64,000 bases of DNA, from NCBI GenBank assembly GCA_029379385.1, contig CM055612.1, forward strand, positions 14,322,001 to 14,386,000. The letters are read 5' to 3'. This DNA comes from Quillaja saponaria. Taxonomy: Eukaryota; Streptophyta; Magnoliopsida; Fabales; Quillajaceae. Of this stretch, positions 45,215 through 58,006 are shown piece by piece; the stretch's first letter is position 1; every line of letters begins with the position of its first letter. The notes beneath the pieces were generated by a model, which did not search any database, had not been told where the DNA came from, and was given only the letters and a program-made list of their open reading frames with translations. The translations under genes and the position numbers were made by a program.

Positions 45215-46680
45215 GCTGATTGAGGGAGTTTTGAGTCGAGCTAACATAGTTAAACAAATACGCTGCTTGGAAGGCAATCTAAGGGTGGCAAACTTGCCAT
45301 AACATCAGATTTGCATCTCTTTCCCTTTCTTTTCAATTTTACTTATGTTATTGTTTTTCGTTACTCCTACTTGCATATTAGTCTTATATTGGGAACAATG
45401 TAAGAATTAAGTGTAGGGGGAGGATTTAGGGTTTTTCTTTTCATTAGAATGTGTGTTTATAGGATCTTTCCAAGGGTTATGAGAATATATATATGTCATC
45501 AGTGAGATTTAAATTGAGTTTGAAAAGAGACATAGGTTGAGTGAGCTAAATTACCTTATAGTTTAGACCTAATTCATATAAGTGATTGGAATTAAAAGGA
45601 TAGCATACTAATTTTGGTTGACATTTTACCATATGAGTTTGAGCCTAAGATTGAATTTTACATGTCAATCTATAATTTTCTTGTTGAGTGATATTCATTG
45701 TGTGGTTATGTATCTCTAGAACTTGCTTTAAATCTTGTTGAGACTATATTGATTCATATGAATGCATGAAAATGATGAAGGCAGTAGGGAATACACATTT
45801 TAAACCTAAACAACCAACCCAACAAATTTTTACCATTAGTGAACCCTTTTGAGCTTAATTTTTCCTTTGTTGGTTAACCTAGTATATGTGCCTCAATCTT
45901 AATGATTGTATCTTTTACCCTACCTTAGGTTTAGTGGAACAATCACATACTTGTATGGTGAGTACTGTTGAAGTGTTAACAAGTCAAAGTATGGAAAAAT
46001 ATGAGCATTGATTTCCAAGTTTGTTTTCAATATTTAATTTGGATTTTCTATTCTATACAAAATAAGAGGAAGAAAGAAAGAAAAGAAAAAGAAGGGAGGG
46101 CAAGGAAAAAGCACAAGAAAGATGTAGCATTCTAAGTGATAAAAAACAGATACACAAGCAAAGTGCTTAAAGTATCAGAGCATCAGAGTCTTATGGGTTT
46201 ACATGTTTATTTGCTCAAGTACAAGTTTTGATTGCTCTACTAATTTCTTTGGTGTTTACCATATTTTTTTTTCACTTTACTCTATATCATGTCTTTAATC
46301 CCGTTACAACCAGTGAAAGACCTTCTGATTTGTGTTGCATATGATCTATGTAAGTGGAGATTCGATGGACAAGCAAGCTTATGGTAGTGCATTTTTACTT
46401 AATGAATTAGAGTGTAAATTCCTAACCTTGAAATACTTGAGAGTTTGAGAGATCTCCATGTGAGAATCTATCAATTTAGCATGTTTGATTTTTAATGATG
46501 CCTTTTATTTAGTTGAGTTCTAAGATGTTCAAGAGAAATTTGTTTATGATATCTTATAATTCTTTTGATTCTTTGATATGTTCTTTGCTGATGGTTTATG
46601 CATTCTTTCATACCTTTGGAAAGTTAGAAGAGAAGATCAATTGTTAGTTCTAGTTTTACTCGAGAACAAGTAAGAGTTAA
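45215..46680 (+). other. Spacer before LTR, second inner copy
   Basis: Collinear with 39886-41047, including 'gctgattgagggagttttg', the purine tract and 'gaacaagtaagagttaagtg'. It contains no convincing frame. Confidence 0.7.
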
Positions 46681-46693
46681 GTGTAAGGGAATT

Positions 46694-49600
46694 TGATAGG
46701 AGTTTAGTAAATCTTAAATCTCATTGTTTCCTAATAAATTTTTTTTAGTATAATTTTGTGCTAATAAACTTATAAATGTTCATTTTATGATTTTAGGTGT
46801 TAAATCTGATTAAGCAATATTAGTTGGATAAGTGGAGCACAATTAGCACAAAAGGAGTTAGAATGATGTTGAACTTGTCCAAATTGAAGTAGGAGTCAAT
46901 GAAGTGGTGCCATAGCATGGATAACATGTTGCTACAAAGCATGAGAAAAATAAAATAGGCCCAAGCCAGAGAGCATATAGCCGGAGTGTCCCATTTTAGG
47001 AGCAGTGACGCCATATTCCGTGGATCTTGCACAATTATGTCAAATAGAATCGTGTTGTGATGTGGCAAATTTAAAGTCGCCGCACACTTGTCCTTGTTTT
47101 AAAGGTTTGAAGTCAGTGGGCATTGAGCCCTAGCTCCCAAAGATGGAAGCCTTGGCGCCAAATGGAAGACAACTTCATTGGAAGATAGAAAGCAAGGTGC
47201 CGCAGCACCAAGGAAGTATGCAGTCGTAGTGCCATTACGTACTTATTTGAACTTTCTAATCATATTGGTATAAGGATGACAGGCATATCTTGTAGTTGGA
47301 TCTATTTTAAGTGCAAGTTAGGAATTCTAATCTAAGGAAGAGTTCAGTATCAAGACCCCAATCTAATAAGAACTTCAAGTTTGATTAGAACTGTAGAATT
47401 TTTATCTCTTCTAATTAGCCTATAAATACTTTTAGCTGATGAGAGTTTTATATAATAGTTTTCTTAGAGTCAGTAAACACTTTTAGAGTTTATTTATCAT
47501 TTTCACATTTATGAGTTGCTAAATCTTCTTTTTCAATAAGAGGAGTAGTGAAGTCATAGGATTGCTTTGTAAGATCTGATTTGTTCTTCATTTTAATTTA
47601 ATTATTTAATTCAAGTATCTTGTGTTCTTCTATTATATTTACCATGGTTGTATGATCTGTTGATTAGGTACGCAAATAATTGATTAGACTATATTACCTA
47701 TTACTAGTTTAGAATAATCAAGTCCGTAGTTGCTTGATGATTCTAACATATGTAATAAATAGTAGTTTATAATTACTTTGAAGAACATGGATAAGTTAAA
47801 TAGGCTGAGCCTGTGTGTTTATTGCTTAGCTTCAACTATCTTTCTATTTCTTAGAGCTGTTATTAAATTAAATCTTAAGGGCGTATTAAAGGTTGTTTAA
47901 AAGCAAGAGATTCATCAAATCGCCTATTTTGATTAATCGGAATATCAAAGTTTTTTGATATTCTAGGCTAAATATTTGAATGAATGATTGAATAATTATG
48001 ATCAATGACAAATCTCTACTATGGATAACTCCTTGTTGATTGGAAGTTTTCTCTATTACCTGTTAGTTATTTAATTTTGCTTTCAGTTTATATTCAATAT
48101 CAAAACATAAGACCCCCCTTTTATTTTATTGTCATTAGAATTTATGTCACACCTCAAATTGAGATATGACTAGCCGGAGGAATGGGTGTCCATACTCTGG
48201 TAACCCTGAATATTCAAGTAATATACATCATAATTGAGAAACACATTATAGTTAATACTATCAAAATATTATAGAATTAAAGTAAAATCCGATATTGACA
48301 ATTAAACATAAAACAATTCTGGAAATATTGGTAGAGGTTCCCCGTATGGCGAAACATACCCATAATATAAACAATCTGATTACAAAGACAATAGTAAATT
48401 ATAATAATCAGCATATAGAGAAGGGTTTCGCTCCTAACAAAATATGTAATCACCATGGTGACTCAATATGTATCTAACTAATGCATAGCACATAAAGTGA
48501 CTACAAATATCGTCCCATACAATTCAAGTGTGCGATCTTCGAAATATATCTTGCCGCAGCAGAGTCGGCAGGTAACAACTCTATAGTGACCAATAGTGGT
48601 TTCCTGGAAACTAAAAAAAAACAATCACAAAGAAAAAGGGTGAGTCATAAGAACTTAGTGAGCAAATCATGTATGCTACGGGTACTTGCATCATACAACA
48701 CATATATCATAGTTTAAAACTCATATTTAAATTTGTGGATGCACGTATGTGATTATCACGGTTATATGATCATAGTTCACTTAATTCACAATTTCAAGAT
48801 AGCAAACAAATCATACAAGCAAACCAACAATTAAACAATCAATTAACAATCAAAGGGCCAATGAGTAACTCAGCACCGCACAAAAATATCTCTCCTCCAT
48901 TGGGCATTTACTCGTCTACACAACAAGTGATTCTCTATATACAAATCCATCCCACCAGAGTTGAGCAATCCAATTGTTTTCAGAATAATTGTCGGAATTA
49001 GAATAACTCATATAAACTTTTAAATTCAACCACAATCAATGTCAAACACATATCATCTAATTAAATCACTAAAATATCTCATTTGCTTAATTTTTATTAT
49101 CGCACATCAATTTAAATATTCATATAATTTAACCTAAAAATCTGATAACCATAAAACACATAATTCACTCACAAGATCAAGAGCGTGATTCATTGATTCG
49201 TCCAGTCTGTGAAGGTGTCGAGGATATCTCGACATGCTTTGGAGCTGAAAATCATAAATTTATATGTTACTAATAATAATCATTTTAGAGTTAATTTCAT
49301 AATTTTCTTAATCATAATTAATAATGGTTAATATGTTTCTTAAAGCAATGCTAATCAATTTAATATATTTAATATTTTAAGTTTTATAACTCAAAATTAA
49401 TTTCCTTAATATTTTAAGTACCTAAAGATAAATTATGTACTTAGTTGTGTGTATAATTACATATTACTTGTTTAACATTAGTTTACATTTTATTTATGCT
49501 TTATAATTCAGTTAAACAAATTTTCAGTTTTTCGCAATATTTACATTCTCACTCTAAAATTCAAATTATACTATCAATATTATCAATTTAAATTAATTCT

Positions 49601-50765
49601 TCTAATGTTCACATAGTCCAAATTAGACTAAACTTAACATACCTAAATTAGATAGGGTTCACAGCACAGGAATTCCTACATTTGTCCCTCATGGTGCCGT
49701 GACCCAAGAGAGGTACAAACCTCTCTTTCACATTCCAATACCCTTGGCTATGGAGAGAAAGCTTGCGGCCCAGCTGCTGCAACGCAAGGCAACCTCCTAA
49801 TGAATTCTTTCCTAGCTTAATTTCTTATTACAGTTTCCTCTTACAGCATTTTCAAGCAATTTTCCAACATTAACACTCCTATTAAATATAATCCCCCCTA
49901 AGTCTTATTCACTTAGCAACCAGCCACCCAAAACCATTTATCACCCATAAAATCGTCCCAAAAGAAAATGAAATAGAAAGGAAGTTCTGTTTCACATAGA
50001 GAAGGAGTACCCCACAATTTGCTGATCACACACCGCCCTCCAACGTCCTTCTCTCACAACTCCAATTTGTGGTCTTTAATGGCAGCAAAATAGTGCATCT
50101 ACAACTAAAACAGAACCACCCTACAACCTATACACAGGGCCACCAACAACTCACAACCCACACGGCATATTGGTGCATCCAAATCGCAACCAATTCCCCA
50201 CTGGACATTACCTCCACCTACCTTGATTCCTCTAAATCCTTAGACGCCTACTGCCCTGTAAACCAGGAAATATAATAGCTTCCTAGCTTTTTCCCCAAGT
50301 CCTCCATTAACACCAAGCGTCCAACCCCTAACAAATACGAAAGAGGATGATGAAATTCCTAAAATTCATGAAGTCTCTGTGCAATAAGAAAAGGGGATAG
50401 AAGCTTCTAGCCTCTTCAATGGCGGTGAACACAGAAAAGTAGAAAGAATTGTGGTCATTCACCACAAGAAAAAACTGAGAGAAATAGAAAGTAAAAGAAA
50501 AGCTAGTTAAAATAATAGGAAAAAAACATGTGCCACTCATTAGCTACATTATTATTATTAAGTTTTTATATATATATATACACACATAACAATTACGTAC
50601 AAAATTCCAATTATATAACAATTAACGTACACATTGAGTTATTATAACATTTAAATTTTGCACAAATTGGTTAAATTTAAATCTTTGTGAAATCGACCTT
50701 TATTTACCCTGACTGTAAAGCTAGGTTTAAGTAGAGAATTTGATTGATGCTTTCCACATGCATCA
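46694..50765 (+). repeat. Gypsy LTR, plus strand (second inner copy), interrupted
   Basis: It starts TGATAGGAGT at 46694 and ends ...ATGCATCA at 50765. Removing the 2505-bp insertion at 48145-50649 leaves 1567 bp, matching the sister LTR at 41063. It abuts the minus-strand RNase H of the outer element directly at 50766, marking the right edge of the inner plus-strand block. Confidence 0.85.
48145..50649. mobile_element. LTR-like insertion inside the gypsy LTR
   Basis: It starts TGTCACACCTC and ends ...TTATAACA, with TG/CA ends. The host LTR reads '...agaattta' before and '(a)tttaaattttgcac' after, so TTTA (or ATTTA if one base is shared) is duplicated. It has no protein similarity. A TGTCACACC start is common among chromovirus LTRs, so a solo LTR is the best guess, but its 3' end is not a good inverse of its start. 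Confidence 0.65.
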
Positions 50766-51999
50766 AATTTGTCTTTTATTACCATATGAAATTCTTGTAA
50801 GAGAAGTATCCATCTTATAAGTCTCGGCTTAGCTTTCTTCTTAGTGAGTAAATATCTAAAAGCTGCATGATCAAAAAATACAGTTACTTTAGTACCAATT
50901 AAATAAGAACGAAACTTGTCCAAACCAAAAATAACCGCTAATAGATCTTTTTCAGTTACAGAATAGTTAAGCTGAGTATTATTCAAGGTCCTTGATGCAT
51001 AATATATGACATGTGGAAGCTTGCCAACTCACTGCCCCAAAACACCTCCCATGGCATAGTCACTCGCATTGCACATTAGCTCAAATGGAAGGCTCCAATC
51101 GTGTGGTTGGATAATAGGAGCTGTGGTCAAAAGCTCCTTGAGCCTTTCAAATGGTTTATTGCATTCTTCATTGAACTTAAATGTCACTTCTTTTGTAGTA
51201 TTTTGCATAAGGGTAGTGCAACCTTTGAAAAGTCCTTGATGAATCTTCGATAAAAACCTGTATGTCTAAGAAAAGAATGAATCTCCCTCACACATGTAGG
51301 GGTGGTAAGGAATGTACAAGGTTTATCTTAGATTTATCAACTTCTATTCCCTTAGCATATATGATATGTCCTAAGACTATCCCATGATCTACCATAAAGT
51401 GACATTTCTCCCAATTAAGGACTAGATTAGTTTCCATGCAATGTTTAAGAACAAGTGTAAGGTTATCTAAACATTTATTAAAAGAGTTACCATAGACACT
51501 AAAATCATTCATAAAAACTTCTATGATATTCTCAACATAATATGAAAATATATTAACCATACACCATTGAAAAGTAACGGTGCGTTGCAAAGGCCAAAGG
51601 GCATGCGCCAATATGTAAATGTTCCAAAAGGGCAAGTGAATGTGGTCTTCTCTTGGCCCTCCGGTGTGATAACAATTTGATTGTAACCTGAATAGCGATC
51701 ACAAAAATAGTAATGAGAATGACTAGCTAACCTTTCTAACATTTGATCAATAAATGGCAAAGGAAAGTGTCTTTTATAGTAGTAAAGTTAAGCTTTCGAT
51801 AATCAATGCAAACTCGCCCCCGGTTTGGCCATGAGTTGGTACTAGCTCATTCTTTTCATTCTTGACCACAGTAATGCCAGATTTTTTTGGAACAACTTAA
51901 ACTAAGCTCACCCACTTGCTGTCCGAGATAAGGTGAATCACCCTAATATCTAATAATTTTAGGATCTCTTTTTTCTAAACCTCTATCATAAGAGGGTTT
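50766..51999 (-). pseudogene. Gypsy reverse transcriptase/RNase H, outer element
   Basis: Minus-strand RT blocks: 'MPFIDQMLERLASHSHYYF', 'DRYSGYNQI', 'TTFTCPFGTFTYWRMPFGL', 'FMNDFSVYG' (normally F-M-D-D-F-S-V-Y-G, so one catalytic Asp is lost). RNase H follows with '[19 protein letters not shown]' and ends 'HMVIKDK' at the junction at 50766. Several frameshifts separate the blocks. It copied the element RNA when alive. Confidence 0.88.
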
Positions 52000-52990
52000 A
52001 ATCGGCGTTACACTTCTCTTGTTGGTTTAACTCCATCCTTAAGCAAAATTCTATGCATGCATATAGATGGGTCAGTCCCTTTTATGTCAGCTATTGTCTT
52101 ACTTATAGCTATTTTATGATCTATTAGTATAGGAACTAATTTCTCCTCTTGCAATATTGTAAGGTTCCATGCAATGATTACAGGCAATATGTTATCCTTA
52201 CACATATTTAAGATGCTTGGGAAGAGGTTTAAGCTCCAAGCTCCCTGTAACACAGAAGGTAAAAGTTTTTTATTAGATAGAGGCAAAGGAATATAATAAA
52301 CATAATACAAGTTTAGAACACTTGGTAATGATTCTAGAGATTCCACGACCTCCTCCATGTTGTCACTAACTTGCACATCTTTTCTTGGCCTTCTAGGATA
52401 TTCCTTCTCAAGGCTCTTACTTAATACAATTTCTAATGCATCCTCACTAGTTAGCTTAAAAGGTTGATGCACTAAAGAGTCAAGTATATCAATAGAAAAC
52501 TAAGAATGCAAATCACTTGGATACCTCATTGCTTCAAAAAAATTGAAGCGTATAACATCACCATCAAACTCCATGGTTAGAATTCCGTTATAAACATCAA
52601 TGTTAGTTCGGGCAATTTTCATGAATGACCGCCCTAGCAGGAGTAGTGTTGAAGTAGGTGATGAATCATCCTCCATATCAAGAACATAAAAATTAGCTAA
52701 GAAAGCTAATTCATTTACTTGTACCAAAACATCTTCCAAAACACATTTTGGATAAGTGTTAGATCGATCAGTAAGTTGAATAACTACACCAATTTCTTTA
52801 AGTGAACCAAGATTTAAAGAATCAGAAATGGAATAAGACATGAAGTTAATAGATGCTCCTAAATCAAGCATAGCTTTTTCAAACCTAATGTTTCTGATTG
52901 TGCATGGTATGGTAAAGCTCCCTGGATCTTTACACTTTAGAGGAAGCTTTCTTTGCAAAACAGCAGATACATTCTCCCATACTCTTACTA
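52000..52990 (-). pseudogene. Gypsy protease and pre-RT region, outer element
   Basis: Frame 52958-52500 (152 codons) holds 'MLDLGASINFMSYSI' (active D-L-G-A) and 'LLLLGRSFMKIARTNIDV'. Frame 52472-52008 holds the linker to RT, with 'TIADIKGTDPSICMHRILL'. Stops separate it from RT. The paralogue at 44509-45214 is split by an insertion, while this one is not. Confidence 0.85.
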
Positions 52991-53049
52991 GCTTATTACC
53001 CTTTAATTTTCATTTTGTAATGCATAGCTCCTTGAGGAATTTTGCGTAG

Positions 53050-54700
53050 CGTGGTACTTGTTTAATAGCATCTAAAAGGGGTATGTTCATTTATACTTTG
53101 CGGAAGGTATCCAGAATTTCCTTCTCAAGTTCCTTTTTTTAGACTTTGCAAATCTACTAGAAAAAGGTAAATGAGGACCATTAGTAGAAATAGGAACCTT
53201 AGAACTTACCTTAGGTGCCAAAACACTCTCAGTATGACTAGTGGCTTTATCTTTCTCAAGAGTGGAATTCCCTTTTTCTTTTGCTGTTTTTGGTGCTTCC
53301 TCAAGTTATGTCCCACTCCTCAAAGTCATGGAACTGGCATTCTTTCTTGAATTAATCACAGTTTGAGATGGAAACTTCCCAGATCCTTGTGTTTCCATTC
53401 TGCCCACAACATTGGCTAATTGGCTCATTTATGTCTCCAAATTCTTGATAGTTGTCCTAGTTTCCTATTGGAATTGAAAAGTGTTAGTAGCCAAAGACTT
53501 AACCATGACCTCAAAAGACATACCTTGGTTTTAAGGGCCTTGTTATCTAGCTTGGGAAGATAGTTGAGCTTGATAATATCCTGGTTGTTGATTTGGAAGT
53601 GCATTGTAAATCTAGATTTCCTTAGCTAAGGTTTGAATGATTTCTCCAACTTGGATTGTAGGTGTTGGAGTATGGATCATATTTGCAAATCCATTGACTT
53701 GCTACACGGGTTCCTCTTGAAGTGTAGGGCACATGGCATTTCGATGTCCCACAACTAAAAAAATTCCACAAACCTTAGCTTGTTGCAAGTTTCCTATAGC
53801 CATTTGATGCACAAGAGAGGTTAGATTAGTAATTTGTTGATCTAAAGAAGTTGTACTTACCTCATGAACTTTTTGTGGTGGGGGCTCATGTCGGGTGCAA
53901 AATTGTTGCGAATTTGTAGCCATGTTGAATTAAACTTTTAGCAGCCTCTAGTGTCTTGTCCACTAATGCACCTTCACTTGCCACATCAATCATTCTCCTC
54001 TTTATTGGGAGGAGTCTCATAAAAGTGTTGAACCAACAGTTGATTATTAATTTGATGATGTAAGCATCTTGCACAGAGCTTCTTAAAACACTCCCAATAC
54101 TCATACAATGATTCTCCATTGTATTGCATGATTCCACACATTTATTTTCTAATGTTGACAGCTTCATGAAGCGAGGAAATACTTCTCCAAAAATAACTTT
54201 TTCATTACAGTCCATGTGGTTATGGTTCCTGATGGTAACTAGTAGAGCTAATCCATAGTTGTGTCTGCCAAAGAGAATGGAAAAGCTCTAAGCTTGATTT
54301 AGTCTTCGGGAATCCCAATAGGTTTCATAATTAAACAGACCACATGAAACTCCTTTAAGTGTTTGTGAGGATCTTCCCCTGCAAGACCATAAAAAGTTGG
54401 CAAAAGATGGATTATACCAGATTTCAATTCAAAAGCAACATTTATAGTAGGATATAATGCAAAGTGGTTGTTGGTTTAGATCAGGAGATGCCAACTCCTT
54501 TCACGGTTTGGTTTGCATTGTTAGCCATGCTTTCAGATGTTAATGAATTGGATGACAAGACTGCCTGTTGGTGTGCTCCAATGAATTTTCATATTTGTTA
54601 GAGTCTAAGAGCAGAATCTTCGCTTGTCAGACAAGCATGTAAAATAAAAGAAAAGACTAAACAAAAATAAGAACTTATATTAAGATGACAAATGAATTAA
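53050..54700 (-). pseudogene. Gypsy gag, outer element
   Basis: Minus-strand pieces: 'LPTFYGLAGEDPHKHLKEFH'-like block near 54410-54340, capsid pieces at 54215-53886, and a knuckle-like 'CGIFLVVGHRNAMCP' (~53775-53730) that lacks the second Cys of CxxC. Frequent stops. It is collinear with the plus-strand gag at 42722-44508. Confidence 0.82.
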
Positions 54701-54733
54701 AATATCAACTACCCTACAATGGAGCAAAAATTT

Positions 54734-56355
54734 TGATGCGTGCTGAGAGCACCAATTAAATTCTCCACTTTAACCTAGCTTTACAGTTAGGGTAAGTAAA
54801 GGTTAATCCTACAAAGAGTTGAATTTAACCAATTTATGCAAAATATAAATTCTAATGACAATAAAACAAAAGGGGGGGAGGGAATTTATGTTTTGTGATC
54901 GAATGTAAATTGAAAGCCAAATTAAATAACTGATAAGTAATAGAGAAAACTTTCAATAAATAAGGAGTTATCCACAGTAGGGATTTGACATTGATCATAA
55001 TTATTCAATCATTTATTCAAATATTCAGCCTAGAATATCAAAAAGCTCAGATATTTCGAATCTTTTCTTAGTTCATTGTTAATCAAAATAGGCTCTTTGA
55101 TTAATCTCTTGCTATTAAATAACCTTCAATACACCCTTAAGATTCAATTTAATAATAGCTCTAAGAAATAGAAAGATAGTTGAAACCAAGCAATAAACAC
55201 ACAGGCTCGGTTCATTTAACTTAGTCTATGTTCTTCACAGTAATTATAAACTACTATTTACTACATATGTTAGAATCATTAAGCAATTACGGACTTGATT
55301 ATTCTAAACTAGCAATAGGTAATATAGTCTAACCAATTAGTTGCCAATTAACATATCATACAACCATGACAAGTATAATAGAGGAACACAAGATACTTGA
55401 ATTGAATAATTAAATTAAAATAAAGAATAAATCAGATCTTACAACACAATCCTATGGCTTCAATACTCATCTTATCAAAAAAGAAGATTTAGTAACTCAT
55501 AAATATAAAAACGATAAATAAACTCTAAGGAAAAGAAGATTTAGCAACTTATAAATGTGAAAATGATAAATAAACTCTAAAAGTGTTTACTGACTCTGGA
55601 AAGACTGATATCTAAAACTCTCATATGCTAAGAGTATTTATATGCTAATTAGAAGAAATAAAAACTTTGCAATTCTAATCTAACTTGAAGTCCTTATTAG
55701 ATTGGGGTCTTAGTACTGAACTCTTCCTTGGAGTGGAATTCCTAACTTACTCTCAAAATAGGTTTAAATACAAGATGTGCATGTCATCCTCATACCAATC
55801 TAATTAGGAAGTTCAGTAAGTACGAAATGGCGCTACGGTGCATACTTCCTTGGCACTGCGGCACCTTGCTCTCTATCTTCCACTTAAGTTATCTTCCATT
55901 TAGTGTCACGGCTTCCATCTTTGCACACTGTGGCTCAACACCCACTGACTTCAAATCTTTAAAATTAGGGACAAGTACACCGCGACTTCAAATTTGCCAC
56001 ACTACAGCGTGGTTCTCTCTAATATGATTGTGTAAAATCCACATAATATGGTGTTGCGGCTCCTAAAATGGGATGTGTGGCCATATGCTCTCTGACTTAG
56101 GCCTATTTTCTTCTTCTTAGGCACTGTAATCCATGCTGCGACACCACTTCATTGAATCCAACTTCAAGTTGGACAAGATCAACATCCTTTTAGATCCTTT
56201 TGTGCTAATTGTGCTCCACTTATCCAACTAATGTTCCTTAATCAGATTTAGCACCTGAAATCATAAAATAAACATTTATAAATTCATTAGAACAAAATCA
56301 TACTCAAAACAACACTAGGAATCAATGAGATTGAAGATTTATTAAACTTCTATCA
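54734..56355 (-). repeat. 5' LTR of the outer gypsy element (1622 bp)
   Basis: Ends TGATGCGTGC (54734, plus reading) and ...CTTCTATCA (56355). It lies at the gag side of the minus-strand element, with a decayed primer site between 54719 and 54733. It contains a small internal duplication around 55470-55560 ('aagaagatttag.aact.ataaat' twice). Confidence 0.87.
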
Positions 56356-56642
56356 AAATGCCCCTCGTAGTAATTTTGTATCTTCTCTTGAAATGATTAC
56401 AAGCTGCAATATCTTAATGAAAAACATTCATTGACGCAAATGTTACACTGGCTTACTTCATTCTTTTGGTATCTTACTACGCTACAAAAATTAGAATATT
56501 TCTTCACGCATTTCTTGCATCATTACAAGGTGCCATGAGAATGCCGGCTGAGATACTCAAAAGGTAGTCTCAATCGGTTCTTGCCATACTACAAGGCTCT
56601 ATAAGAGTCTTTGATAGTAAAGCTTTTAAGGCTCTGATGCCG
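56356..56642 (-). mobile_element. Internal part and primer site of the family C LTR element
   Basis: The stretch ends with 'ggctctgatgcc' (56630-56641), whose reverse complement GGCATCAGAGCC is an initiator-Met primer-binding site, directly next to the LTR at 56643. The remaining ~275 bp show no coding similarity. The gypsy element lies immediately to its left and interrupts this internal region. Confidence 0.65.
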
Positions 56643-56990
56643 TGAAGAAATTTAGAAACAAATGAGACAAAAGAAAATTAAAATTAAGAAACACAAAAAT
56701 ATATGTGGTTTGGCCATTGACCTTCTTCATGGGAGAAGAGTAATATTTATATGATGCTTAGACACTCACTCATTTATGATGGCAGTCCCTTCAATTTATA
56801 TGCCAACAAGATAATCATCGGTCTTAGAATTAAGGCATAATTGTAGCTAATTCTGTTTATAATTATTTTTATAATTATGCCTTGATTCAATTAATTATAA
56901 TATTTAATACATGATTATCTTAATTGGGGTAATTAGAAATATGATTGGAATAGTCAACTATTTTCAATCAATTCCAATAAATTATTTTCA
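56643..56990 (-). mobile_element. Family C LTR, minus orientation (5' copy, 348 bp)
   Basis: On the minus strand it begins TGAAAATAATT and ends ...AATTTCTTCA (TGAA/TTCA inverse ends), immediately followed by the primer site. It matches 32687-33045. Two LTRs of ~350 bp with ~320 bp of noncoding interior would make a TRIM-sized element of about 1 kb. Confidence 0.65.
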
Positions 56991-57286
56991 ATAAACCTTC
57001 AACTGACCCTGTAGCTAATTAAACTGATGTTGAGGAGCAAAGAAAATGAGTTTTTATAAGTACCGGACAGTGGATATTTAAGCCATATAACAAAAGAGGA
57101 AGACAAATTTAGCTTCTTTGGAGCAAATGATAGTGGATTTGCTACCAATAGAAACAACAAGAAAAGAAAAATCGAAAGGATATGTAACATTGGTAATTAT
57201 AACTGTTCTATTGAACATGTTCTTTTTGTTTTTGATTTTAATATAATCTATTAAGTGTCAGTCAACAGTGTGATAAAAGACAGAAA
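56991..57286. other. Intergenic stretch
   Basis: No recognised feature. The minus-strand frame 57190-56999 shows no family similarity. Confidence 0.45.
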
Positions 57287-58006
57287 GGCCAAGTTTGGTT
57301 CTGCATTTGCACACTGTGTTTGGTGTTTGAGAGCTGAAAAGAGATTTTGACCTAATTAATTGTCTATTTAGTTAAAATTAAAAATGATTTTGTCCAACAC
57401 AAAATATAGTTTTGCACACAAAATATACTTTTGCAAGGACAAAGGACACAATATTTATAATATTTAAAGACAAAATTACCCTTAACCTTTTTCAAAATTT
57501 ACATATTGTATTATTTCCAAATTGTTGCTATCACTCTCTACATTGCTTTGGAGCCTTAGACAATATTTCATTAGTTTATTCAACATTTTCAAAGATTTAG
57601 CAGCTGTCTTTTTTTTTCTTAATCTTTTCATTGAAAATGACTCTTATTATTATCTCTGACTCAATATATTATAGCTAGTGTTTATCAAAAGCTTTTCTTC
57701 ACCTTGGTTTTTTTTTCCTACCTGATACTATATTGAGGGTTTTGAAAGAGGAAAAAGGGAAAGACTCTATCGAGATGTGTTTATCTATGCTTATCTTTGG
57801 TGCTCTTGGTTTTAGTGCACCCCATCTTCTAAGTTGTTGAGCTAAGAATAAAGATTTTCTTTTACCTTTTTCTTTTGTTTATTTTTCTTCTCTTTCCTTT
57901 CTTTTTTCTGTTTAAAAAGGATTCTTACGCACTTCTATGCAATCTCTTTGTTCTTCCTTTAATAGTACTTCTTTTTCTATAAAAAAAAAAAAAAATAGTT
58001 TTTATA

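Larger units (their letters stand above)
33093..56355 (-). mobile_element. Ty3/gypsy element (Athila/Tat-like), minus strand, heavily nested
   Basis: The outer boundaries are LTRs of one family in the same orientation: 54734-56355 (5') and 33093-36876 (3', interrupted). The 5-bp flanks are GAATG (33088-33092) and AAATG (56356-56360), a target duplication with one mismatch. Inside, on the minus strand, gag, protease, reverse transcriptase and RNase H lie at 54700-50766 and integrase at 39645-38400. The coding order is continued across an ~11-kb block of plus-strand sequence from the same family (39646-50765), which interrupts it between RNase H and integrase. All frames are broken. Lineage is inferred from the tRNA-Asp-type primer site and the 3' spacer. 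Confidence 0.8.
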
